Shown here piece by piece: positions 1 through 8,893 of a stretch of DNA of 64,000 nucleotides (the first letter of the stretch is position 1; every line of letters begins with the position of its first letter). This stretch comes from Ignavibacteriales bacterium (GTDB taxonomy: Bacteria > Bacteroidota > Ignavibacteria > UBA10030), in the NCBI GenBank assembly GCA_026390595.1, contig JAPLFQ010000009.1:1-64000 (forward strand). The letters are read 5' to 3'. The notes under the pieces were generated by a model, which had not been told where the DNA came from, did no database searches, and worked only from the letters and a program-made list of their open reading frames with translations. The translations under genes and the position numbers were made by a program.

Positions 1-798
1 GCGAGGAAACACAACATCCGGCTGGTTTTTCTCTGGTTCGGGTCCTGGAAGAACAGCATGTCCTGCTACGCCCCGATTTGGGTCAAAACAGACCAGGCAC
101 GTTTTCCGCGTGCCCGGGATGCAAAGGGGCGGGCCCAGGAAATTCTGACTCCATTCAGCAACGAGAATCAGGGTGCGGATACGAGAGCGTTTGCCGGGCT
201 CATGAAGCACATAAGTTCGATCGATGCAGCCTATCGCACTGTTATCATGGTCCAGGTGGAGAATGAAATCGGCATGATCCCGGACGCCCGGGATCATAGC
301 AATGAAGCGGACCAGGCTTTCGCCGCGAACATCCCTGCGGATTTCCTCCAATATCTCCAGACGAACAAGGAGTCTCTGGCCCCCGCACTTCGGAAGGCGT
401 GGGAAGAGAGGGGTTTCAGGACTTCAGGAGCATGGGAAGAAGTATTCGGCAAAGGACTGGGAACAGACGAATTGTTTATGGCGTGGTACTTCGCCAGATA
501 CACAAATGCCGTTGCAGAAGCGGGCAAGAAAGAGTATCAGATTCCTATGTATGTTAACGCAGCTCTGATACGCCCCGGCTACAAGCCCGGACAATATCCG
601 AGCGCCGGTCCTCTCCCGCATCTTTTCGACGTCTGGAAAGCTGCCGCCCCGGCGATCGATTTCCTTTCCCCCGACATCTATTTCAAGAATTTTCTCGAGT
701 GGGCCACACTCTATAATCGCCCGGGTAATCCCTCTTCGTGCCGGAAGCCAGCAATGCTCAGAGCATGGCAAATGCGTTTTATGCCATGGGGCAGCTGA
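1..798 (+). CDS. GH35 beta-galactosidase, catalytic part (5' partial, frameshifted)
   Basis: This is the catalytic barrel of a GH35 beta-galactosidase related to Bgl35A-type enzymes that remove galactose from hemicellulose side chains. The reading frame is open from base 1, so the true start lies upstream of the window. The sequence MVQVENEIG carries the expected acid/base glutamate (second E of VENE). Frame 1 stays faithful to the family up to about base 732 (RPGNP). The homologous continuation LFVPEASN, with the second catalytic glutamate, is found one base out of frame, and frame 1 runs on to a stop at 798 without family resemblance. One missing C in the CCC run at 730-732 explains this. 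Together with the next entry it is one gene, either a pseudogene or a sequencing error. Confidence 0.8.
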   Translation, partial: ARKHNIRLVFLWFGSWKNSMSCYAPIWVKTDQARFPRARDAKGRAQEILTPFSNENQGADTRAFAGLMKHISSIDAAYRTVIMVQVENEIGMIPDARDHSNEADQAFAANIPADFLQYLQTNKESLAPALRKAWEERGFRTSGAWEEVFGKGLGTDELFMAWYFARYTNAVAEAGKKEYQIPMYVNAALIRPGYKPGQYPSAGPLPHLFDVWKAAAPAIDFLSPDIYFKNFLEWATLYNRPGNPSSCRKPAMLRAWQMRFMPWGS

Positions 799-1307
799 AC
801 GCGATGGGCTATAGCCCGTTTTCCATCGAATCACTTGAACATCCCGAAAACAACGATGTGTCGCGGGCGTACGATGTTCTGAAACAGCTCACTCCGCTCA
901 TCATCGCCGGCCAGGGGAACGGAACGATAGCGGGCGTTTTGCTCGACAGCGCGGCTCAGAAAGCAGAGGTCCCGCTCGGTGACTTTATATTCACCATACG
1001 GCATGAATACAGCTGGCCCTACGCTGCGAAGAGCGAGGGGGAGAACCCGCGATTCGGATGCCTGATCGTGATGGTTTCGTCGAATGTGTATTTTGTCGCA
1101 GGCAGGGGTGTCGTTGTCACGTTTCAACCCCGATCCAACGACGGCACCATAGCCGGGATCGGCACGATGGAGTCAGGCCGGTTCGTTGACAGGCAGTGGG
1201 CCCCGGGCATCCGCATGAACGGAGATCAAACTCATCAGGGGAGACACATGAATCTCCCCGGCAACACGTATAGCATCCAAAAAGTAGTACTCTACAAGTA
1301 CAAATGA
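738..1307 (+). CDS. GH35 beta-galactosidase, C-terminal part with DUF5597 domain (frameshifted)
   Basis: This frame continues the GH35 gene. It opens with PEASN, which contains the probable nucleophile glutamate, followed by NAFYAMG and GYSPFSIES, both typical of the family just after the nucleophile. The rest matches the C-terminal beta-rich DUF5597 domain, ending with a motif like GIRMNGDQTHQGRH that is characteristic of that domain. The apparent GTG start at 738 is really the valine codon of FVPEASN and not an initiation site, and no ribosome binding site precedes it. The protein has no sorting domain at its C-terminus. It is followed after 170 bases by the GH30 gene on the same strand. 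Whether the enzyme is functional depends on whether the missing base is real. Confidence 0.75.
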   Translation: MPEASNAQSMANAFYAMGQLNAMGYSPFSIESLEHPENNDVSRAYDVLKQLTPLIIAGQGNGTIAGVLLDSAAQKAEVPLGDFIFTIRHEYSWPYAAKSEGENPRFGCLIVMVSSNVYFVAGRGVVVTFQPRSNDGTIAGIGTMESGRFVDRQWAPGIRMNGDQTHQGRHMNLPGNTYSIQKVVLYKYK

Positions 1308-1477
1308 GGCAAGAACCGTTGTCACTCCCGACTTGCCCCCGAATTCTCTCTTCGTGGATGGTTGTTTCGGCCTGCCCGCGTTCATCAACCAAGTGAGCCA
1401 GGCGGTAAAAAGGAGACCGTGAGGGTTCGCGGATAGCTTCGTTACAAACGACTACTGATTGATCAGCCGAAGGACAT

Positions 1478-3427
1478 ATGAAACACTATAACAAGACTTA
1501 TGCAGTTTCTCTCGCTCCCACTGGGCTTTTTTTCCTCGCTTTGTCGATCGGATGCTCGCTGAACACTCAAGCGCAGACGTTTTTAGTGCGAGGGAATGTG
1601 ATCGCGTCAAGATATCCTGTGAAGAATGCTTCGGTTACCTTTGTTAATAGCGCCGACACTACACAGCGATTCTCCGCTCTGACAGACGCCTCGGGCAATT
1701 ACCAGATTGGCTTACCGACATCTGTAGAATCCAATACAAGTACTTCTCCTGCAAGATTTGAACTTGCTCAGGCCTATCCGAATCCGTTTTCTTCTTCAGC
1801 GGCGATACCATACCAGATCAAGAAGGAATCTGATGTTCAGATTACGATCTATGATATTCTAGGGCGAGCGGTGAAAACGTTCAACGTCGGGCAGCAGTCT
1901 GTCGGGTTGCACAGTGTGCTGTGGGATGGGCGTAATGATCTCGGTGAGAGAGTCGCAAGCGGAATATATTTCTGCGGGCTTCATGCCGGTGGCGAATCCC
2001 GGGTGAGGAAACTCATTTTCAATCGAGGCGGTGGGGGCACGGTTTCTCTTCCGCTGCATCAATCCTCGCAAACAGCCGAAGTGCCTTTGTTTGAGAAGCA
2101 AAGTATTCAAGGAGGATCGTATACCATTCGTGTTGAAAACACATTCTCCAGTTCTCCTTTCATTGTTCCCGTCGAATTCAAGAATGTTGTGGTGCAACGC
2201 GATACGACAATTGCCTTCTCCGTTAATTATCTGCCGTTGGCAACATTGAATTTTGACAGCGTGCACCAAACCATTAGGGGCTTTGGAGCGGCGAGTCCAT
2301 GGTATAGGCCCGTGATGGCACTTTCTGAAGTCGAAAGTGCCTTTGGTGCAGGCAGCGGACAGATAGGATATTCGATCCTGAGGATAACGGTCGACGCTGA
2401 CAGCAATCTTTGGAGCAGATATTTACCTTCTGCAAGGAAGGCACTGGATATGGGCGCTATCGTCATCGCTTCGCCATGGTACGCTCCGGCGAATATGGTG
2501 GAACGGGTAAACAACGTGAGCAGGGTTCGATACGATATGTATGCAGCATATGCCGCCCATCTGAATTCCTTCACCAGATTTATGAAAGCCAACGGTATAC
2601 CTATTTATGGTCTGTCTGTTCAAAATGAACCGGATATTACTGATCAGTGGACCAGCTGGACTCCCACTGAAATGCTCACTTTCATGAAGCAAAACGCAGG
2701 TGCTCTTTCAGACACAAAAGTTATGGCACCCGAATCATTTCAATTCAGGCTCAACATGTCCGACCCAATACTGAATGATTCTGCTGCATGCGCGAATACG
2801 GATATTGTCTGCGGGCATATTTATGGAGCTGGTTTGACTTCATATCCATTGGCGATCTCAAAAGGAAAAGAAGTATGGATGACCGAGTACCTCATGGGTG
2901 AGAATAATTCGGGAAATAATTGGCCTTGGGCTCTCAAGCTTGCACAGAACGTCAACGATGTGATGAAATCTGATATGAGTGCTTATGTGTGGTGGACGAT
3001 TGTACGGTATTATGGGCCAATTGGTGATGGTGAAAAAGCCGCCAGCCCCCAAGATCCAAATGAAACGTATCCGAAAAAGGGTGAAGTCACTAAAAAAGGT
3101 TACGTCATGTCGCAGTTCTCCAAGTTCATTCGACCCGGATACTACAGAGTTGGAAGCAGCATGTACCCTCTTATCATTGGAGCCGGGGTTGACGTCACGG
3201 CCTACAAAGACCCTCTCTCTTCCAAAGTCGTTGTCGTTGCGATCAACTCGGGGTCCACTCCGGCACAATGCGCTTTTAGACTGAACAATGGAGCAAGAGT
3301 GACTTTCACCCCCTGCACAACATCTGAAACGAAGAACTGTGAACTGGGAAAGGTATTTGACGTAACCAACGGCAGCTTCAAGTTTACCATGGAAGCGTTG
3401 AGCATCACAACGTTCGTGTCGAACTAA
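1478..3427 (+). CDS. GH30 (subfamily 8-like) glucuronoxylanase with internal sorting-like domain
   Basis: This secreted endo-xylanase is predicted to cut the xylan backbone next to 4-O-methylglucuronate branches. The 649-residue protein has a signal peptide (1-33; SIGC could also be read as a lipobox) and a carboxypeptidase-regulatory-like beta domain (about 36-80). An FlgD/type A sorting-like module starting FELAQAYPNPF covers about 94-182. The GH30 barrel starts near 257 (QTIRGFGAASPW), with acid/base E384 in VQNEP and nucleophile E470 in VWMTE. The segment WWTIVRYYGPIG fits the subfamily 8 loop, where an arginine binds the uronate (R510 here). A beta-sandwich ends the protein. The sorting-like module is placed before the enzyme, while all other cargo in this locus carries it at the very end. 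Clear orthology of the catalytic part; the subfamily is inferred from motifs. Confidence 0.88.
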   Translation: MKHYNKTYAVSLAPTGLFFLALSIGCSLNTQAQTFLVRGNVIASRYPVKNASVTFVNSADTTQRFSALTDASGNYQIGLPTSVESNTSTSPARFELAQAYPNPFSSSAAIPYQIKKESDVQITIYDILGRAVKTFNVGQQSVGLHSVLWDGRNDLGERVASGIYFCGLHAGGESRVRKLIFNRGGGGTVSLPLHQSSQTAEVPLFEKQSIQGGSYTIRVENTFSSSPFIVPVEFKNVVVQRDTTIAFSVNYLPLATLNFDSVHQTIRGFGAASPWYRPVMALSEVESAFGAGSGQIGYSILRITVDADSNLWSRYLPSARKALDMGAIVIASPWYAPANMVERVNNVSRVRYDMYAAYAAHLNSFTRFMKANGIPIYGLSVQNEPDITDQWTSWTPTEMLTFMKQNAGALSDTKVMAPESFQFRLNMSDPILNDSAACANTDIVCGHIYGAGLTSYPLAISKGKEVWMTEYLMGENNSGNNWPWALKLAQNVNDVMKSDMSAYVWWTIVRYYGPIGDGEKAASPQDPNETYPKKGEVTKKGYVMSQFSKFIRPGYYRVGSSMYPLIIGAGVDVTAYKDPLSSKVVVVAINSGSTPAQCAFRLNNGARVTFTPCTTSETKNCELGKVFDVTNGSFKFTMEALSITTFVSN

Positions 3428-3588
3428 TGAGCGAACAGCGACCGACAAGGACGGTGATGCCGCTGAGAATGGGAATCTCATTGCGGGCAACGAAGCGGCA
3501 CGTATCATTGGAATGGGGTCTTCACCTGTCAGCTTGAAAAACTAAGTCGAACCACGTTCGTACTGAAATAACCGACGGCACCTGGATT

Positions 3589-6525
3589 ATGAAGAAGTAC
3601 TACTGGATCGTTCTCGTGTTGTTTTTCCCCTCAATCGTTCTCGGCCAGAGTATTGTTATCAATGAAGTCATGGCCTCCAACCAGAAAACGATCCTTGATG
3701 AAAATGGAGATGCCTCGGATTGGATTGAGCTCTACAATCGTGGAACCTCCACGGTAAGCCTCACCGGCTATTTCTTGACTGATGACTCTCTGCAATTGCG
3801 CAAATGGGTTTTTGGCAATAGCAGTATTCAGCCGGGTGGATACTTGTTGGTCTACGCATCGGACAAGAATCGCCAGGCGCCAGTCCCACACACGAATTTC
3901 AAAATCAGCGCCTCTGGCGAGTCGATTCTCCTTTCCAACCCCAATGGAGTCATTATTGACAGGATCGACATTCCGGTTTCAGTGGCAGATATCTCCTACG
4001 GCAGAACATCTGACGGATCGCTCCCCTGGATATTTCAAACCCCGACACCAGGCTCTCAGAACACTGGCAAGAAGATCGGCGGCATGGCGGATCCCATTGT
4101 TTTCTCGATGCCCGCGGGGTTCTATACTTCAACCCCTTCTGTGGCACTCACGGCGGGCACCAGCACGATTTTCTACACCCTTGATGGGAGCCGGCCCGAT
4201 TCAACCAAGACCAGATATAGCGGGCCGATCTCCCTGACGAAGACCACCGTCCTTAGAGCACTCAGCTTGAAGAGTGGCTATGTACCCACTCCCCCCGTCA
4301 CCCGCACCTACTTCATCAACGAATCGACGACGCTTCCGGTCATTTCACTTACGGCCGATCCCTATGATCTTTTTGATCCCAGCGCAGGAATTTATCCGAA
4401 CTTCACGATGGATTGGGAGCGCGCTGCACACGTAGAGTTCTTTGAAGACGATAGGAGACTGGGATTCTCGGAAGATTGCGGCATCAACATACATGGGACT
4501 CAGAGTGCAAATTGGCCTCAGAAGTCCTTTGCTGTGAAATTCAAGCAGGAATATGGTATCTCAAGGATCGATTATCCCCTCTTTCCAGGTGTTCCTGTTA
4601 CCCTGTTTGACTCTTTCGTCTTGCGCAACTCCGGTAATGATTTTCAGTACACGCACATCCGCGATGCGCTGATGCAACGGCTCGTGAGAGATCTCAACAT
4701 CGATTATCTCGAATATCGTCCTGCGACCTCATTTGTCAATGGCCAGTACTGGGGCATCTACAACATCCGCGAAAAAGTCAGTGAGCACTATGTAGCCAAC
4801 CGGTATGGCGTGGACCCTGACAGCATCGACATGCTGGAAAACAACATGATGGCTCTTCACGGCGATTCTCTGCATTACCGGCGTTTGATCGACTACATTA
4901 GTACGCACGACATGTCGACAGCGCAGATCTACGCGTATCTGGATTCCGTCATCGACCTGAATGAGTGCATTTTGTACTTTGCGGCGCAGGCGTACTACGA
5001 CAACATGGACTGGCCAGGAACGAACATCAAGTTCTGGAGGGAACGTAATCCGAACGGACAATGGAGCAAATGGCGGTGGATTCTCTATGACCTCGATTTT
5101 GGATTTGGCCTGTATGCCCACGGCGCATGGGAAGACCATATTGCGTTCATGTTCTCTCTCACTGAGACGCGTTATTCAAATCCACCCTGGGCAACACTGT
5201 TACAGCGGAAACTGGTGCAGAATCCGATCATCCGGAATCGATTCATCAACCAGATTGCAGATTTGCTGAATACGAGTTTCAAGAGTGCGCGGGTGGTTGA
5301 CTCGATCAATGCCGTGGCAAATCATATCGCGAGCGAACTTCCAAAACACAGAGCACGATGGGGGCTCACCGGTGAAAACCTGACAAAGATGATCACTTTC
5401 GCGAATGATCGCCCCGCATATCTCCGCACACATGTCCGAAACTACTTTGACTGTGGACTCGATGGTACGATAACAATTCAAGCGACCGGGAACGGCTCTG
5501 TTCAACTCAACACTCTCACCTTGCCGTCGACCAAGATGCCGTTCAGCGGTGTCTATTTTCAGGGCAACGCAGTTCATCTGAGAGCCATACCTTCCCCTGG
5601 ATGCAAATTCGTCGGATGGTCTGGAGACATCAGTTCAAAGAGCGACACACTGTCTTTCACCGTTGGGCGATCAACAACCATCGCTGCAGCTTTTTCTGTC
5701 GACAGCGGCGGTTCAAAGGGTGTTGTGATAAACGAGATCAATTATAATTCTTCCGACCAGTTCAATTCAGGAGACTGGATTGAGCTGTATAATACGGGCA
5801 GCGAAAGCATCGATATCACCGGCTGGACGTATCAGGACAGCGACCCGGCGCACGCCTTCAGGTTTCCGACCGGGACAATACTTGGTGCCGGTCAATACGT
5901 AGTGCTGGTGGAGGACAGCAGTTTGTTCAAAGCACGTTTTCCTGACATCAAGAACTTTGTCGGACAAATGGACTTCGGTCTGAGCGGTTCCGGAGAATTC
6001 ATGAAGCTTACGAATGCGAAAGGTGAGGGGGTTGATTCGCTTACATATGACGATCAGGCTCCGTGGCCGACAGAACCGGACGGGAATGGCGCAACGTTGG
6101 AATTGATTGATCCGGCGAGGGATAATGCCCGCGGGGAGAACTGGAAAGCGTCTGTTGGTCACGGTTCACCGGGAAGAATAAATGGTATTGCAAGCGCTGT
6201 CGGTGAAGAAATGAATGAAATAGTTCCGGATTCATATGCATTAATGCAGAATTATCCGAATCCATTCAATCCGTCGACGGCAATCAGCTATCAGCTCTCA
6301 GCTGTCAGCTTCGTTACTCTCAGAGTTTATGATCTGCTCGGCAGAGAAGTCGCGACGTTGTTCGAGGGTATTCGCCAGCCAGGAACTTACGAAGCGGTGT
6401 TTCATGGTGGCGGGCTTACGAGCGGCATTTACTTATACAGACTCACGGCCAATAATCTCACCGCCGGGCCGGCGGGGTCAGAACACGTTTTTGTAGAGAC
6501 AAAGAAGCTTATGCTCCTGAAATAG
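3589..6525 (+). CDS. CotH-kinase-domain secreted protein with lamin-tail domains and C-terminal sorting domain
   Basis: This is a large extracellular protein of 978 residues whose core resembles the spore-coat kinase CotH. Domains in order: signal peptide (1-20); lamin-tail domain (about 21-135, VINEVMASN...DWIELYN); a chitobiase C-terminal-like domain (about 165-245, IFYTLDGSRP); the CotH domain (about 285-590). The CotH domain includes HGTQSANWPQKSFAVKFK, QYWGIYNIREK and the metal-binding-like WRWILYDLDFGFG. A repeat of InlB B type (KFVGWSGD, about 625-700) and a second lamin-tail domain (about 705-820) follow, then the sorting domain YALMQNYPNPFNPSTAI. CotH proteins are atypical protein kinases; the substrate here is unknown. 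It ends 15 bases before the GH43 start, so it is probably cotranscribed with xylanases. Confidence 0.88.
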   Translation: MKKYYWIVLVLFFPSIVLGQSIVINEVMASNQKTILDENGDASDWIELYNRGTSTVSLTGYFLTDDSLQLRKWVFGNSSIQPGGYLLVYASDKNRQAPVPHTNFKISASGESILLSNPNGVIIDRIDIPVSVADISYGRTSDGSLPWIFQTPTPGSQNTGKKIGGMADPIVFSMPAGFYTSTPSVALTAGTSTIFYTLDGSRPDSTKTRYSGPISLTKTTVLRALSLKSGYVPTPPVTRTYFINESTTLPVISLTADPYDLFDPSAGIYPNFTMDWERAAHVEFFEDDRRLGFSEDCGINIHGTQSANWPQKSFAVKFKQEYGISRIDYPLFPGVPVTLFDSFVLRNSGNDFQYTHIRDALMQRLVRDLNIDYLEYRPATSFVNGQYWGIYNIREKVSEHYVANRYGVDPDSIDMLENNMMALHGDSLHYRRLIDYISTHDMSTAQIYAYLDSVIDLNECILYFAAQAYYDNMDWPGTNIKFWRERNPNGQWSKWRWILYDLDFGFGLYAHGAWEDHIAFMFSLTETRYSNPPWATLLQRKLVQNPIIRNRFINQIADLLNTSFKSARVVDSINAVANHIASELPKHRARWGLTGENLTKMITFANDRPAYLRTHVRNYFDCGLDGTITIQATGNGSVQLNTLTLPSTKMPFSGVYFQGNAVHLRAIPSPGCKFVGWSGDISSKSDTLSFTVGRSTTIAAAFSVDSGGSKGVVINEINYNSSDQFNSGDWIELYNTGSESIDITGWTYQDSDPAHAFRFPTGTILGAGQYVVLVEDSSLFKARFPDIKNFVGQMDFGLSGSGEFMKLTNAKGEGVDSLTYDDQAPWPTEPDGNGATLELIDPARDNARGENWKASVGHGSPGRINGIASAVGEEMNEIVPDSYALMQNYPNPFNPSTAISYQLSAVSFVTLRVYDLLGREVATLFEGIRQPGTYEAVFHGGGLTSGIYLYRLTANNLTAGPAGSEHVFVETKKLMLLK

Positions 6526-6540
6526 AATGATGAAGGTACC

Positions 6541-8877
6541 ATGAAAAGAAGATCTCTCATCATAATAGGTCTCTACCTCCTGCTGGGACATGTTGGATTC
6601 GCACAATCCACATCTTTCAAGACCTATACGAATCCCGTCATTCCAGGCGACCACCCGGATTGTACTGTCACCAAAGTCGGAAATGACTTTTATACAACCG
6701 GCTCATCGTTCAATCCGACGCCGGTCATCTATCACTCCACCGACCTGGTGCACTGGGAAGCTATCGCCCAGCCGGTGAGCGCCGCGTGGACGACTTACGG
6801 TGACACCCCGTCGGGCGGATGCTGGGGAGGACAGGTGGTTTACCATGGAGGGAAGTATTGGGATTTCTTCTCGCGCTCCAATGTCATGTATTTCGTGACC
6901 GCAGACGATATCCGTGGGCCATGGACCATGCCGACGCAAATGAGCATCCCAGCCGGGGTACCCGGACTGGGATATGACAACTCGATCTTCATTGACGACG
7001 ACGGAAGCTGGTATCTTCTGGTCAAGAACGGACAAGTCAACAACTGGATCGTGCAGTTGGGAAACGACGGCCAGCCGGGCGGCAGGATCTACAACCTGTG
7101 CTGGATCAACCCGTCCCCATCCTTTCCGTACAGCTGGGCGGAAGGGCCTGTGATGTGGAAATTCAAAGGGAACTATTATTACAGTTTCGCACGCAACGTT
7201 GCGGGGGGACAGAAGGTCTTCAGGAGCGCGACACTGACAAACGACCAGGCATCGTGGATCGTTCTTGGCGATTTCTTTAACGAAGGCGATCCCTTGAAGT
7301 CGCAGGCATTGTTTCAGAATCCGAACCACAGCTCTGCGGCTGTGATGCTCGATGACAGCACGAGCTGGGTAATTCACCCCCTCTGGCGCAACGCGAACAA
7401 CAATGAATGGTATGGCCAGGGCAGGCAAGGATTGCTGAACCAGGTAACCTATGACGCGAATGGAAAGCCGACGGCCGATTATCCGACGAACATCCCTAAG
7501 AATGCGCCACGGCTGCCGAGCAGCGGGGTTCCGTGGATGGTGCCCCACACAGATCTCTTCAATTCTGCCAGGCTGAATCCCGAATGGTCCTTTCTGGGGT
7601 ATACCGCAGCGGGTTCCTATTCTCTCAACACCCGGAGCGGATGGTTGACGCTCTCGCCAAAACGAAAACCGAACACGATCATCAAGAACGACGGCGAGCA
7701 CAACTACTCGATCATCACCAGGGTGGACTTTGTCGCTCAATCGATCAGTGATCAGGCAGGGATCTGGGTGTTCAACGGATTGCAGACGCTTTATGCCAGG
7801 ATATACAGCTCCGTCGACAGCGCCGGAAACAAGATTGTTGCGTTCAGCTACAAAACAGACTACTATGAAAAAAGAAATCCCGCGAAAGCCGGAGCGAATA
7901 CCCTCCTGCTCAAGCTGGTTCGCATCAACCATACTCTGACGGGTTATTGGAGCACGGACTCCTACAATTGGACTCAGATTGGAAACGGGATCAGCGTTGC
8001 CGACATGGACAATCTCCAGGCAGACTATAATGCGTGGACAGGCAACCGCCAGGGCCTGTTTGTACAAGGGGTCAATTCAGCCGATTTTGATTACTACATC
8101 TACCGCGACGCGTATACACCGATATTGGCGGAGTGTCCTGCGAACCAGGATGGCACAAATCCGTCTGGAAGACCAAATCCTGTGCGGTCGCTGGACAACA
8201 TTCATGACGGCGACTGGGCACTCTACGCGGGCGTCGAGTTCGGGAATAGTGAATACCTGAGATCGCCCGATTCTCTCACCATCACCGCTTCCTGTGCCTC
8301 AACCGGGGGGGTGGTTGAGGTGTGGCTCGACTCGCTCGATTCCGCCGCCAAGATTGCCGAGTGCAATATCACGAACACCGGGAGCACGGATTTCTACAGC
8401 ACATTTGTCACAAAGGTTCTGATGCCTGTCTCGGGCACCCACGATGTCTATTTGAAGTTCAGGGGAACAGGATCGGATCCCCTCTTTCTGCTGCAATGGA
8501 TCAGCTTCATTCCAAAATCCGGTGTTGGCACTTTTGTCACCGATGTGCGAACCGGACAGATTCCCGGGCAGTTCGTTCTGGAACAGAACTACCCTAATCC
8601 TTTCAATCCAACAACAACGATCAGCTTCCAGCTGCCTGCCCCGAGCGCCCGCCAGACCGCAAGCGGGCTGGGAGTCGGGGGGGCAGCGCTCAGCCGCGTA
8701 CAATTGAAGGTCTATGATGTGCTCGGCAAGGAGGTTGCGACGCTCGTTGACGAAGAACGGTCTGCCGGTTCGCACACCGTCAATTGGAATGCACAGAATA
8801 TTCCCTCAGGCGTTTACGTGTATCGCATGAAATCAGGCAATCAAATCATCAGCAAAGCAATGGTCTTGTTGAAATAA
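6541..8877 (+). CDS. GH43 beta-xylosidase/arabinofuranosidase with carbohydrate-binding and sorting domains
   Basis: This is a 778-residue secreted GH43 five-bladed propeller enzyme, probably removing xylose or arabinose from xylan. After a signal peptide (1-21) come the catalytic base Asp in GDHPDCTV, the pKa-modulating Asp in YDNSIFIDDDG and the acid Glu in SWAEGPVMW. A concanavalin-like C-terminal sandwich (about 345-520) is typical of GH43 xylosidases. A beta-sandwich with DGDWALYAGVEFGN (about 560-680) looks like a carbohydrate-binding module of CBM6 type. The sorting domain begins FVLEQNYPNPFNPTTT and is interrupted by an extra glycine/alanine-rich loop of about 18 residues encoded by nested inverted repeats. 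It lies 15 bases after the CotH gene and 16 bases before GH10, so these three form one transcription unit. Confidence 0.9.
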   Translation: MKRRSLIIIGLYLLLGHVGFAQSTSFKTYTNPVIPGDHPDCTVTKVGNDFYTTGSSFNPTPVIYHSTDLVHWEAIAQPVSAAWTTYGDTPSGGCWGGQVVYHGGKYWDFFSRSNVMYFVTADDIRGPWTMPTQMSIPAGVPGLGYDNSIFIDDDGSWYLLVKNGQVNNWIVQLGNDGQPGGRIYNLCWINPSPSFPYSWAEGPVMWKFKGNYYYSFARNVAGGQKVFRSATLTNDQASWIVLGDFFNEGDPLKSQALFQNPNHSSAAVMLDDSTSWVIHPLWRNANNNEWYGQGRQGLLNQVTYDANGKPTADYPTNIPKNAPRLPSSGVPWMVPHTDLFNSARLNPEWSFLGYTAAGSYSLNTRSGWLTLSPKRKPNTIIKNDGEHNYSIITRVDFVAQSISDQAGIWVFNGLQTLYARIYSSVDSAGNKIVAFSYKTDYYEKRNPAKAGANTLLLKLVRINHTLTGYWSTDSYNWTQIGNGISVADMDNLQADYNAWTGNRQGLFVQGVNSADFDYYIYRDAYTPILAECPANQDGTNPSGRPNPVRSLDNIHDGDWALYAGVEFGNSEYLRSPDSLTITASCASTGGVVEVWLDSLDSAAKIAECNITNTGSTDFYSTFVTKVLMPVSGTHDVYLKFRGTGSDPLFLLQWISFIPKSGVGTFVTDVRTGQIPGQFVLEQNYPNPFNPTTTISFQLPAPSARQTASGLGVGGAALSRVQLKVYDVLGKEVATLVDEERSAGSHTVNWNAQNIPSGVYVYRMKSGNQIISKAMVLLK
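8647..8691. repeat. Nested inverted repeats inserted in the GH43 sorting domain
   Basis: The inner repeat is GCCCGC (8647-8652) against GCGGGC (8663-8668). The outer arms are GAGCGC (8643-8648) and GCGCTC (8686-8691). The segment is read in frame and adds about 18 residues between the FQLP strand and the RVQLKVYDVLGKE strand. The other sorting domains in this window have only a few residues there. It looks like an in-frame insertion of a small palindromic element, but no second copy was found here. Confidence 0.45.
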
Positions 8878-8893
8878 CGGAAAAAGGAACATA

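Noticed and set aside
1311-1325. AAGAACCGTTGTCAC as a further LacI operator before GH30
   Set aside because: It matches only seven of ten positions of AACCGTTTCA and lacks symmetry.
6703-8067. 454-codon open frame on the minus strand opposite GH43
   Set aside because: It lies entirely opposite a clear GH43 gene, has no recognisable domain, and has the arginine/valine-rich look of an antisense frame.
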